From contig JAINUG010000305.1 of the NCBI GenBank assembly GCA_029706075.1, forward strand, positions 186,001-250,000: DNA of 64,000 nt. The letters run 5' to 3'. The position numbers and the translations under genes were made by a program. Of the stretch, positions 47,298 through 57,900 are shown one piece after another. Position 1 is the stretch's first letter, and each line of letters begins with the position of its first letter. The DNA comes from Aldrovandia affinis (taxonomy: Eukaryota > Chordata > Actinopteri > Notacanthiformes > Halosauridae). The notes beneath the pieces are model-generated. The model was not told the origin of the DNA and did no database searches. It saw only the letters and a program-made list of their open reading frames with translations.

Positions 47298-48845
47298 CTA
47301 TTCCACAACATTTGCATACAATGACAGCTCAAAGTGGAAGCGAACTGGTTAATGTGTTTAGACGCACATGGCTGGAACTGGTGTTGCCAACCATGTGTTT
47401 GCTATCAGACCAACACTTGTTAACATGTGTGTGTTGAATGAAGTCCAACACTGTTCACGGCGCACCTGGACCTGTCTCCAGACACACCATCTGAGAAACG
47501 CTGGTCAGCGCAGACTGGAAGTGCTCTGCTTATGCGTTTAAATACACCATCAGTCAGCCCCCCTACTGCACTGGACCCCCCATCACCCCCACTTCTCACT
47601 ATGAATGTCTGGGGTTGGGGCTGAGGAGGAGGGGGTGCCAGGCTGGGTGCGGACAGTCAGGCTGTCGGCTGGGGGAGGACATGACTGGGGGGGGGTGCCA
47701 GCTGTGCACACGGACAGACCTGGGGGGGCAAGGAGACAGGCAGTGTGGTGTGGGGAGGCTGATTAGGTGCCGGGGGACGAAAGGGCATTATATCATCACC
47801 AGGCCCTGAACCGGCGGGCACTAAAGAGGAACTCAGGAAACAATAAATACAGGCGAAGCCACCCGTCGCAGACACCTCCGTTTGAGTGTTTAAGGAGACG
47901 TTTTCATAAATATAGACTAGAGGATGAAAAGTGAAAAAGCAGAGGATGAAATGAAAAGTTTAAAAAACAGTATTCTGTGCTCAAGTGTGGTTTCAGTCCA
48001 TTAGTGTGGAACTCTAGTCCAGAGGGCTGTACAGCACAGTGTTTTAAATTTAATTGCTTTGCTTTACCTCTTGGTTTTGGGTATTTCGAGCATCCAAGTG
48101 ACATTTATTTACCCAAACTGCAAGATATGAATCTTCCCGTAACTTATCCAAAAAGCAAGAACACAATTATTTTGTTTAAAATATAACAATGCTCTGAAAT
48201 GCAATCTGCACACAGATTAGATCAGTTTCTTCCTGGAAAGGTCTTGACCCTCGAGGGTCTTTCTCTTCTGAACAACTGATGAAATGCATTGCTTTACCTT
48301 GAAGTGGCAACTATGACAAAATCACCAGAGCCTAGTTTTGGATCCTTTGAAATCTTTCTTTATTAATTGGGCCCTATTTTTAGGCTGACAAAGGCCTTGT
48401 TTTCCGGACTGGATCCCGGAGCCGTGAGATTGCATGAGACCCTCGTAATGAGGTGTCAGTGTAGTGCAGCAGTGAAACCCAGCTGCTCAGAGTCACATGC
48501 CATGGCTTCCCCTTCTCTCTAGAATCTGTCTAGATCTGGCCCAGCGAGAGGTCCTCGGACTGCAACAGAGTCGGCGGCGTCACCCTCCCTGCCAGCCAAT
48601 CAAGAACAGCGATGTTATGGGAACTGTGGTGGAAACACAGCTGGATTACACAGCTAGACATGCTCAGCCAGGTATTCCCACAATCGTCTGAAGATTGTTT
48701 GGGGATTGTCTGTGTGTGTAGGAGACCCCCTCCCCTCGTACACAAGCACACACTGATAGCCATTACGTGGTGTGGTACTGCAGTCGAGAGCACGGGCCTG
48801 ATGCAGCTCCCAAAACCAAGTACCGAAAAGTTACAAAGTTACTTG
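47298..48845. other. Unannotated sequence
   Basis: No exon is recognised. A G-rich stretch at 47600-47770 gives opposed Gly/Pro-rich frames. Frames on both strands of 47904-48186 have no domain. Confidence 0.45.
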
Positions 48846-49166
48846 GCAGCTGCCTATCACGGATGCAGTTCGAAACCCTGACTGTACCAGACCAGCCCTG
48901 GTAGGGAGCCCCGATTGGGTGTGGCGTTTGGCTGTCCACCCCAGGGGGAAGGGGGAGGGTGAACCGGCACAAATTCGCCGAGAAGCGCGTAAGGGTGACT
49001 CCAGAACGTGGGTGGGTGAATTCCGTCTCGAAGGAAGTGGAGTTTGCTGCCCTCAGAGAAATAGCTTGCCTCATAGAGATGAGCGGCAAGTTCGTGTGGG
49101 GAGGGCAAATTGAAATATATAGAGTGTATAATTGGCCACTAAATTGGGAGAAAACTGGAAAGTTTG
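48846..49166 (+). mobile_element. GC-rich tRNA-derived SINE, copy 3, 5'-truncated
   Basis: The 321-bp copy is flanked by the 10-bp direct repeat AAGTTACTTG at 48836-48845 and 49167-49176. It begins at GCAGCTGCCTATCACGGATG, just before the B-box AGTTCGAAACCC, so the A-box head is missing. The body matches copies 1 and 2, including TTTGGCTGTCCACCCCAGGG, GTGGGTGAATTCCGTCTCGA and AATTGGCCACTAAATT. The 170-aa minus-strand frame at 48763-49275 is a chance frame through the SINE. Truncation exactly to a target-site duplication is the expected outcome of incomplete reverse transcription. Confidence 0.88.
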
Positions 49167-49176
49167 AAGTTACTTG

Positions 49177-51601
49177 TTGGCTCAATGCAACAAGGAAGCA
49201 TTCTGTGCTCAAGGAATCTGTGAGGTAGGGGTATGTGTGGGGGGTTGGGATTGCTGAAACCTGCTGCCGGGACACAGGCCTGGTTTACTTCCTGAAGACA
49301 TTGATGCTCAGAGACATGCGGTGGCAGACATAAATATTGCATCACCTGCCAAGGCTCAGCACACCCCATACAGCACACCTCAAATGAGAAACGCACGGCT
49401 AACGAGAGATCAGAGGCTCACCGGCACCGCATGCATTATTAACATGGACCTAATGCAAATGCAGAATTAAAAATAAAGGCCCACGACTGTATATATGAGG
49501 GTGCACCTTGATCAAAGTGTAGCTGTAAATTCTAAGTATGAACTTAGGAAATCAACAGAATCACTGAAGACACTGATGAGCTTTATAGTGTGACTGAAAG
49601 ATCCCCGTAGATCTCCATGCAGTCATTCCTGTTGCATGGCATTACAGGGTCAGTGAAGTTCCACTTCCAGTTCCAGTATTCACATAATGAAGAACCATTA
49701 ACATCAACTTATAAATAAAACAACAGGAATATGTCTGACAGTTCGATCACAGCAGAGACTGCCGTATGCAGTAAATTAATCATTTCAAAATGTAGAAATT
49801 AAGGTTACATGTGGCTACAGAGCGTGTACAGGAATGAGGTGATGAGAATATGTAGCATGTACATTTACATTCCCTTTTTTCTTTGATAATAAACATGAAC
49901 AAGATCAATTAAGCAGCTGATAACTGCTATACCTGCATACATTATTCATACACCTGACGAGATGCAAGAGCCACACAGAACAGATAGAATCTAAAGCAAT
50001 TTTCAGCCTTGCAGCTGAGGATTAATGCGGAATGCAAAGAGAAGCAAAGGGGCCTGACTTTAACAGTGCACAGATTCCCTCGTCTCTGTGCTCGTTACGT
50101 GGGGAGAATGCTACACTGCTTCCCTCTTCCCCTTTTCTTCTGAGGGGGAAGAAAGGGATCCACGTCTGCAGACAGGCCCTGAAGTCCGGTCAGAAGTGGC
50201 TCCGTTGTGCGACTACTGAACATCGAGATCCGAAAGCCAGTCCCCGGGAGGGCTGGCGGCAGGTTTTTGTCTCTGCGGCACCATGTGACCGTCCCCCAAA
50301 AGTGCTGCACCACTCTTCATTATTTAAGGACAAAATGGAGGGGGGTTTTTTCCCCTTCTCTGTCTTTTCTGACCTGCTTCTCTTCTCTCCCAATCACTTC
50401 AAAGGGGGGGAACTTGAAAATGACTTTGGCAGGATCCTTTCTTCTCTGCTGCTAAATATTTATGCATGTGGCACTACAGGAGATAGATGAGGGAGAAGGA
50501 GGGATGCGGAGAGAGGGGAAGACAGTGAGCGAATCAATAAGAAACAACGGGAGGCAGGCCACTTTCAACTGCAGCAGGCAGCTGCTGGGCTTGCAGGAAA
50601 TTCTTTATTCTTTTTTTACAGATTGTTGTTGTTATTGTTGTTTTAACGATGGGGAATCAAACAAGTGACTTTTTTTCCTCTGGATGAACATAGTTCCTGT
50701 CATCAGGGTTAAAGAACTGAAAGATTTTATATTGAATTTTATCATGAACATTTACTCTATTTTTTTAAAGTATTGTTCAGAGTGTATGCTTCAGTGAAGC
50801 ATAGTCATCGAAATAACAAGACCAAAGAAGATTTTTTTAATTTTTAAGTTAGTATGTATGTGAATTGCTTTCATGATTTAAGCAGATTATTAAAAAATAC
50901 ATTGGGCAATACATTGAATGATTCATTCAAGCATTCTATGAAAAATTCGTTAAAAAAATATTTTTTATATTAATAATAATTAAACCGTATATATATGCAC
51001 TATAGTAGATACAATTTCTCAGACACATTTGACATGCAGAAGTTTCAAAGTGCAAAGTCACAATGAACAAAATGATATCTTGCAGTATTGCGAATATACA
51101 ACAAAAAAATACAATGTATATTTTGTATAATATTTTTAACCATTGCATTTGCTATTAATATGTGATCTCTTAAACATGAAGCTACAGATTTTCATCCACA
51201 ACTCAACAAATGACCTCCATGCCATGCCCGTGGACAAATGCCACACTCCTGGCAGTCCACTCTGTTATGCAATAACCCCGCATCCCACCCAAGTGTGACA
51301 TGCTCAGGTCAAACACCTGGAGCCTCCAGGCTGAAAACTATTCCTGTATACAGCTGAGAAAAGGGGGGTGAGGTGGGAGGAACATGAACAACAAACCACT
51401 GTTGCACTGCCATTGCTGCACATCCACGCAATTCAGTGGAATGGTTGGATTACAGGACTCTAGCATATGTGTCTAACTCCATTTGTCAAACAGCAGCACA
51501 TTTTGTTATATTCCCATCATGCAGTCCAAGCACATTCAAGCCCACTATTTTTTGCAACCACATTCAACAAATTTGACCAAGCTTAAGAGTCCCATGTTGT
51601 A
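49177..51601. other. Unannotated sequence
   Basis: No gene is recognised. The 152-aa frame at 50032-50490 overlaps frames on both strands, lacks any domain and is probably chance in a GC-rich patch. 50820-51180 is AT-rich. Confidence 0.45.
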
Positions 51602-52140
51602 CAGGTAACTGCCAAAAGAAAGGAAACACTTGAGTAACTGAACTGTCATGGCAGCTCTTATGGTGTGGGGTGCATTTTCCTGGCATGGTTTAGGTCCACT
51701 CAACCCCTTAGAGGGCAAGGTGAATGGCAATCAATTCAAAACTATTCTGAATGATCACCTTCATCCTATGGTGAAGCATTTGTATTCTGATGGGAGGGGT
51801 CTCTTCCAGGATGACAATGCCCCCATCCACAGGGCACGAGTGGTCACTGAATGGTTTTATGAGCATGAAAATGATGTAAACCATATGATATATGTGTCAC
51901 TCACCAGATCTCAACCAAATTTAAGACTTTTGGGAGATCCTGGAGTGGCGCCTGAGACAGCGTTTTCCACCACCATCATCAGAACCCCGAATGATGGAAT
52001 TTCTCGTGAAAGAATGGTGTTGCATCCCAACCAATAGAGTTCCAGATACTTTTACAATCTATGCCAAGGCACACTGAAGCTTTTCAATGCCCTATTAAGA
52101 CACTTTATGTTGGTGTTTGCTTTATTTTGACAGTCGCCCT
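51602..52140 (+). mobile_element. Tc1-like transposon, internally deleted, CAGGTAACTGCC family
   Basis: The 539-bp copy has left end CAGGTAACTGCCAAAAGAAA and right end TTTGCTTTATTTTGACAGTC ending in decayed sequence, flanked by TA at 51600-51601 and 52141-52142. The ends match the MITE at 9130-9659. The left end joins almost directly to the C-terminal half of the transposase gene, so the N-terminal DNA-binding half is deleted. Confidence 0.88.
51648..52040 (+). pseudogene. Tc1-like transposase, C-terminal half with frameshift
   Basis: The frame from 51648 reads VWGAFSWHGLGPL, a conserved Tc1 stretch, then GLFQDDNAPIHRARVVTEWF with the second catalytic aspartate block at residues 55-57. After DVNHM the reading departs from the family. 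Around 51945-52000 a different frame reads WEILEWRLRQRFPPP, the usual region after the third acid, so there is a frame break between. The N-terminal helix-turn-helix region and first aspartate are absent. This half-gene cannot make an active enzyme. Confidence 0.85.
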
Positions 52141-52142
52141 TA

Positions 52143-54051
52143 TATTAACATTAGAAAATGTGTCTGAACGTTAGAATTCTCAAACTCGGCTTTGGGAGTT
52201 TTGTCATTTCAAATGCTGTTTTGAGAATTTTGTCAGAAAAACTTTAAATAAAGAAATAACACAGTCTATAAAGATAAACTGCACAATTCATACCAAAAAT
52301 AGTACAGTACCGTCTAAAAATGACAAAGGTACAATGAACAACATTTATATCAGCAAGAACATCATCGTTGCTCTAAGTTGTAATCAGTAAGGCATAGATA
52401 GATTTATAATTATGGTAAACTGAACAGGTATTGAACTTGTGAGCATACAATTGTGTTAGCATTTTAATTGAGCAATTCCATTGTTTTTATGTTTTTCAAC
52501 AGCAGGTAAAATGGCAGAAGCATGCTTCATAACTAAGCATGATATAGGAGTGATCAAACAAAGCTTGCAGATTGAATTATTTATGGAGATATCTAATTGT
52601 GAATAAAATCCATTTGTTCTTTCAATAAATTATTGATTAGGTAGCTGAATGGAATCTTGAATTTGTATTGAAATGAACACCTGTGAGATTTATTTATCTT
52701 ATCATATCATATCATATCTGCTGTCTATAGTGACCTGTGGGTATTTGTCCGATGTGAATGAATAAAGCAGTGGAACTGGATTCAATAAATGTCTGTCCTT
52801 AACTTGGACTTAAAAAGTAAATGAAAGAGTTGTTCTTCAAAAACACAGTTTCTGTCGAGTTCATTTTGATGATTGCTGAACTCGTAGAACTGTGTTGATG
52901 AAGATATAAGCTCAAAGTACCCATGTTGATTGAATCCAGACCTTTATATTTTCAACAAGGATGCCTGGTCCTGACATTCTAGCATCTTCCAAAAATTTAA
53001 TTTCTCCTGGATTACTTGCTTATGACATTTTAGGACTTCTCTCAGTTTTGATGAATGTGCATGCTTTACAGGGATTTCACAAGGTATCATTTTTTGTTGT
53101 GTTTTTGTGACATAATGGCTTTTGTTTTAAGCCTTAGCAGATGTTGTCGAGTGTGCATTTGTAAATATTGTCCTTCCAGAGCTGATGAAACCCTGGAACT
53201 CACAGGACGGTAGAGCATGAGTGCAGTGTTGCGAAACAGCTGCTACTGATCCCACATCAGTTCAATCACAGCAGCTGCAGAGAAAACCTAGAGCAGTTGG
53301 AGAATTAAAACAAGTTGAGTAGCCAAGACCGCTCGGGGGGGGCGGACGCCTGCCAGTTACCATGGTTTATTTGTCCTGGTCAAGCAACCTCTGGGCTGAG
53401 AGAGAGAGACAGGAGAGGTAAGGAATGTGTCCTGGAGGGACGCTGCCATGGTCTACCCACGGGGTCGGTGGTTCAGTCGCACTTTAGGAACTGTATGTCT
53501 ATGGCTTGGGGGACACTACGCTGTGCAGTCAAAGGTCAACTGCTCTGTGGCTAAACCCACCCTTTCCTCCTCACGCCCTCACGCCAATCACGCAAACGCT
53601 GAATTCCCCCGCACGCTTCTGGAAAATTAACCGTTGCCAACGGTGACACGGAGTGGGAAAGGCTGTCGAGGAAGAGACTGGGAACGTGCGCAGGTCTTTG
53701 GGAATGTGAGTGAATGGATCGGATGAAGTGATATCCATGCTATTGTCGGTGGGATGGGGCGAGATGGCGAGAATCGTTGCATTGACGCCATTTTGTCGAG
53801 TGGCTGCCTGATATCGGTTTCAGAATATAATACCGCGGACAAGGGCGTTTGGGTTTGAGCGACTGGTCAAGGGTAACCGCGAAACCTTAGACAGAGATGA
53901 GCTCGCTTGCTTAAGCTCAGAAGCATCTGATGGTCCGACTGTCAGTAGTGAAATTGGGGGGGGGGGTTCACGACGAATGTCTCCTGTCAGCATCTTCTCT
54001 TGTTCAGTTCCTCCCTGCTGAGCTACGAATGTGGCGGTTTGATAGATTGTG
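52143..54051. other. Unannotated sequence
   Basis: No exon is supported. 52540-52700 is AT-rich unique sequence with a doubled CATATCATAT motif near 52706. 53300-53880 is GC-richer, with frames on both strands and no domain. A run of about 10 G lies near 53957-53966. Confidence 0.45.
53630..53644. promoter_or_regulatory. Perfect 15-bp palindrome (MYB/RFX-like)
   Basis: ACCGTTG-C-CAACGGT is a perfect inverted repeat around one central base. Each arm contains a MYB-type YAACGG core, and GTTGCC-AAC-GGTGAC also fits the RFX half-site pair with a 3-bp spacer and one mismatch. It lies in a relatively CpG-rich patch. There is no adjacent gene start, so function is inference only. Confidence 0.25.
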
Positions 54052-54059
54052 TGCTAGTG

Positions 54060-54404
54060 CGGGAGTCTTCAGCTGGGGGTCCATGGGGGTACTGCAGGGA
54101 GGAGTCCCTGCCAGGGCTTATAATATATACTGTGCACTGTGTATATTAATATAATATTTATTTTGTACAGTTTAAGTACAGTTTAACTATAGTAACATGT
54201 TTTAATGCATCTTATTCAATTGCTATCAGTGCCATTAACAGTATCCTTCGGTGGTTTGAACAATACATAAATTTACACCAAAAAACAGACTTAAAACAAT
54301 CAAAAATATATTAGGAGGTCCCTGCTCTTCCCCTTTTCATAGGGGGGTCCGGGGCAATGAAAAAAACCTTACAAAAAAGGTTGAAGACCCCTATGTTACC
54401 CCTA
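54060..54404. mobile_element. Probable hAT-like MITE
   Basis: The left side CGGGAGTCTTCAGCTGGGGG and the right side AGGTTGAAGACCCCT (54379-54393) are imperfect inverted repeats of a type familiar from fish hAT MITEs (CAGGGGTCTTCAAC-like). A 9-bp direct repeat TGCTAGTGC flanks at 54052-54060 and 54405-54413, close to the 8 bp expected of hAT. However, about 11 bp separate the right inverted repeat from the right duplication, so the exact end is uncertain. The interior is AT-rich and noncoding. Confidence 0.6.
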
Positions 54405-54413
54405 TGCTAGTGC

Positions 54414-55508
54414 ATTGAAATGCTGAGCCAATGGCTGCATTAGGCCCCTTTGTCTCAACCCACCAGCCCTGCCAGGGTGCAAGACAACCCACTCACAGCC
54501 CCTCCCTCTATTTATGAAAATAAGCTCTTGGTCAACAGTACTGCTAAATGGCCCAAAATGCCCGTTACCATGGCGGTGCTACCCATCAACATGAATAGCT
54601 CATTGTTCACTGTCCTGTGCACGAGGGGGTGAACTGCTGGAGATGGTCTTCTTCCCGGCCAAGCACAGCGGGCGACCGGCGGCCATTATTAGAGTCTGGG
54701 CTCCAGAGACATGCTTTCATGCCGCTGAGCTCACAGAGAAGACCCTGTGCTCTCCCACTTCCCTGATTTCCCCCCCTGCGCATTAGCTGGCAGCGGAGGC
54801 TAGCGCAACACTGTCGCCATCAGGCTCAATGACAGGGACTCACACAAGGGCTGCACTCGCACCCGTATCTGATCGCTGTAATGCCTCTAAACAACGTTCA
54901 GGTGCGCTCAAGGCAAGTTACGTTTTCACATCTCTGTCCTTCAATATTTTGAAATATGTATTTAATTTCCCCATATGTTCCCCTCTTTAAGTTTTTACAT
55001 CAGATATTTATTGATTTTTTCCCACCGATACCTTCCGATGCCCAATACATGTCAAGGTCATGTCAGGGGAAATGAATTGTGAAGCCATATTTATACACAT
55101 TTAAAAAGGGAAAAATCATCCTCGTCTTTAATATCTGCAGAATTCCTATGTTTATAATTAGGTTCCCTCCCCACTGATTGAGACTGTATCTCAAGACATC
55201 TATACAGGAGTAGAAGATGCTTGATACAACATGCCTAGCTTATTTTTTTGTTGTTTAAAATTAAAAAGCTGCCATAGACTGGAAACTTAAACCTAAAACC
55301 TAAATATTTGAATGCACAGCTTTGTTTAATTGACCTTTTTAATATGGAGACCAGTCTTACATAGTTGAAATTCCTATACTTTCTGTCATTTCTAGAATAT
55401 GGCCCAACTTACTGTATACCCACAGTGGCAAAATACTGAGCAGTCTCTCCAGTGTGTCCTGCGATCCTGGTGTTTCAAGATTCTGCTTGAAGACTCAAGA
55501 TTCAAGGT
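54414..55508. other. Unannotated sequence
   Basis: No gene or repeat end is seen. The frame at 54450-54632 has no domain. Confidence 0.5.
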
Positions 55509-55655
55509 GGTTCTGTGTGGCTCAGTAGGTAGAGCGTGGCGCTTGATAACACTTAGGTTGTGGGTTCGATTCCCATTGGGGCCACATATACAGAAAAATG
55601 TATGCATTCACTACTTAGAATCGCTTTGGAAAAAAAGCATCTGCTAAATGGCATA
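55509..55655 (+). mobile_element. Short tRNA-derived SINE with L2 tail, copy 3
   Basis: A-box TGGCTCAGTAGGTAGAGC at about 55518 and B-box GGTTCGATTCCC at about 55562 are both close to the eukaryotic tRNA promoter consensus, better preserved than in copies 1 and 2. The body has TGTATGCATTCACTACT, and the 3' tail TCGCTTTGGAAAAAAAGCAT is a decayed L2 tail followed by TA repeats. Opposed frames at 55392-55647 are chance frames. Confidence 0.85.
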
Positions 55656-56696
55656 TATATTATATATTATATTATTATTCAAGAGCGATGAAAGAGTCAC
55701 CAGGCCTGCATGCCTCAACCAGGGCGAGGGAGGGGTGGGCAAACGATCACCTCATCACTGCCCGCTTGCCCGTTGAATGACATGTCCGGGGGGGTCGAAG
55801 TGCACGGGGGGAGTTGCCCTGTATTTCTTAATTAGCAGAGATTGGCTTGCCACTGGCACAGACAGCTTGAGCGAGGCCAATTACTGAAGCTAATCAGCCT
55901 GTGTGGATTGCCAATAACACAGAACCATAGGGAGCGATTTAAGGGGACGTCCCCTGTAATCCCTCAGCGCCGCCTCTGTGAAAAAAAAAAAAGTGACCGT
56001 GATTATATCAGATTTAAAATTCAATTACCTGCTGGCAGCAGAGATGAGAGCCTGCAGGTCAGAGGGGGTGCTTCCATGCATTCATTCATGGCGAATGATG
56101 AAAAGATCTTTTTTCGATCACGTTTTTCGCGGTTCGCGTGAGGGCTATTTCGTTTTCTCACGAATTTGCTCCCGTGGCACATTCCCCCTATGTCACTGTT
56201 GCATGAGCCTGTAGCCCTGTATAGAGATGAGAATTGCATCCCTTTTTGCTCTGCCGTTTTGATGTTGTGAGCGGAATGTCATATGACTGTCCCCCGGGCA
56301 ATCTATTGGGACCTGTAAATGCTGGCATATTTGTTTTTGTTTTTTTTACACTGGCTGCCAGTTTCTATGAGTAACCAGGGGTTGCTGAAAAGTCCATTAG
56401 GAAGCACTACCCTGTCTGAAGACCTGCGGATGACGGATGGGAGTAGAGAATGAATCCTACTGGTGGCATTAAATTCCTATCTCAGTCATGACTTTATCTC
56501 GTACTGAGGTTAACCAGAGAAACCACTGGCTTCCCATCGAGTAAGATGTCACAATTTCACTGAACTGAATATGCACTGTTGCATCGCTCACAAAATCATT
56601 CAGCGCTGTTATTTCAGAGAATAGTCTGAAAGAACTATCCCCCTATAATATTTTTGGGGTATACTTTTTGGGATAAAAAACAACAACTATGAGGTG
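55656..56696. other. Unannotated sequence
   Basis: No exon is supported. An A run lies near 55981-55992. Frames at 55842-56239 overlap on both strands without domains. Confidence 0.5.
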
Positions 56697-56869
56697 AGGC
56701 ACCACAAAAGGTATACGATATAAAAGTCAACAATGCTGAGGTGATACAAAATGAGCATGTTTGGAATGAGTTTGAAATCCTGTTTTAGCCATTAACATTA
56801 TATGTATATAAATTCATATCCCATTCATATCCTATTCATATCATATCCATAAGACCTTTTGTGGTGCCT
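56697..56869. repeat. Perfect 16-bp inverted repeat enclosing 141 bp
   Basis: AGGCACCACAAAAGGT at 56697-56712 is the exact reverse complement of 56854-56869. The interior is AT-rich and carries three ATTCATATCC-like units at about 56810-56850. It could be a very short MITE or a stem-loop. No clear target-site duplication flanks it and no coding is present. Confidence 0.75.
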
Positions 56870-57753
56870 GTTTGCTGACTGTAGTTTGGCACTCTTCATC
56901 CTACTGTAATTGTCATGGAAGAGACCTCTGTTAAGTTCCTGAGCCACTTTGCAGTAGTTACTTCCTGCGAGCCACATGTTGCATTGTTTTGTCTTTCCAT
57001 GCCAAGCAGACTGGTCAGTCTGGTTATCTAGGCCAGGCCAGCAAGGCCCCAGTATCATGTTTGTTTTGACTGTGCGGTGGGTTGCTGCCAGTCCTTCTCA
57101 TCAGCAGTTTGCCCTGGTCAAATTCTCACAGGTGGTCCTGAGCATGAGCAACATTGATCAATACCCTGGCCTCCTGACCTTTTCCGTTTCTGCATGGTAG
57201 CGCATATACATTATAGCCAATTCCAATTGGAATACATGATGTGAGCAATACATTTCATATAATTCAATATTTGTTTTACTACAGATCTGTTGTGATTGCT
57301 TTGCCTTCAAAAGAAAGATCTGCCCTTATCTAGCAAGAAGGTATCACATTGCAAGAGAGTGGAAAATGGAAGCACTTAGCCAGAATCAAATAGGGGAATA
57401 TTTCAATTGGGAAATATTTATGACCAATATTAGGAGTCGGACACAGATGTCTCTTGTCTTATAGTCTACAATCTTGTGTGGAAAAGAATAATGCCTCTGG
57501 AATTTTATCTTCACGCGTTAAGTTATTTACACAAAGAGGTTAAACAGTTTCTGCCCAGAACCCAGAGTAGATAATATGTAAACACTATCTGAGGACGTAG
57601 AATAAGCCATCTGTGTGTTTAGCTCATGTTCCTTCTGAGGGATCTCCCATGCTGGAGTCACAGGGCTCAGAGCCAAGAGGCAGCCTGGAACTTCACTTAT
57701 ATCCTAGTACCTGGCTTAGTACAGCGATATAGAGTACTTTAATAATGTGCACA
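56870..57753. other. Unannotated sequence
   Basis: Nothing is recognised. Opposed frames at 56825-57200 lack domains. Confidence 0.5.
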
Positions 57754-57900
57754 ACCTGTCGCCCGAGTGGCTCACTTAATAAAAGCGCTCATCGCAAGTG
57801 CTGGTCGGGGCCCCAAAGCCGGCGCAGGTTTGACCCTGGGTTGCATGATGACTATGTGGGGTAAAATGTGTAAATAAAGGTGGTAAAAGTCTGATTTAAT
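57754..57900 (+). mobile_element. tRNA-like SINE (family D), single copy
   Basis: GTCGCCCGAGTGGCTCACTT at about 57758 resembles a tRNA A-box region, and GGTTTGACCCTGGGTTGCAT at about 57827 resembles a B-box, about 60 bp apart. The 3' part GTGTAAATAAAGG is A-rich and no L2 tail is seen. No second copy exists in the window and no duplication was found, so boundaries are approximate. It could also be a tRNA pseudogene. Confidence 0.5.

Noticed and set aside
48763..49275. 170-aa minus-strand open frame
   Set aside because: It crosses SINE copy 3 and both duplications, so it is a repeat shadow.
50032..50490. 152-aa open frame
   Set aside because: Other frames on both strands are open over the same GC-rich patch and no family is recognisable.
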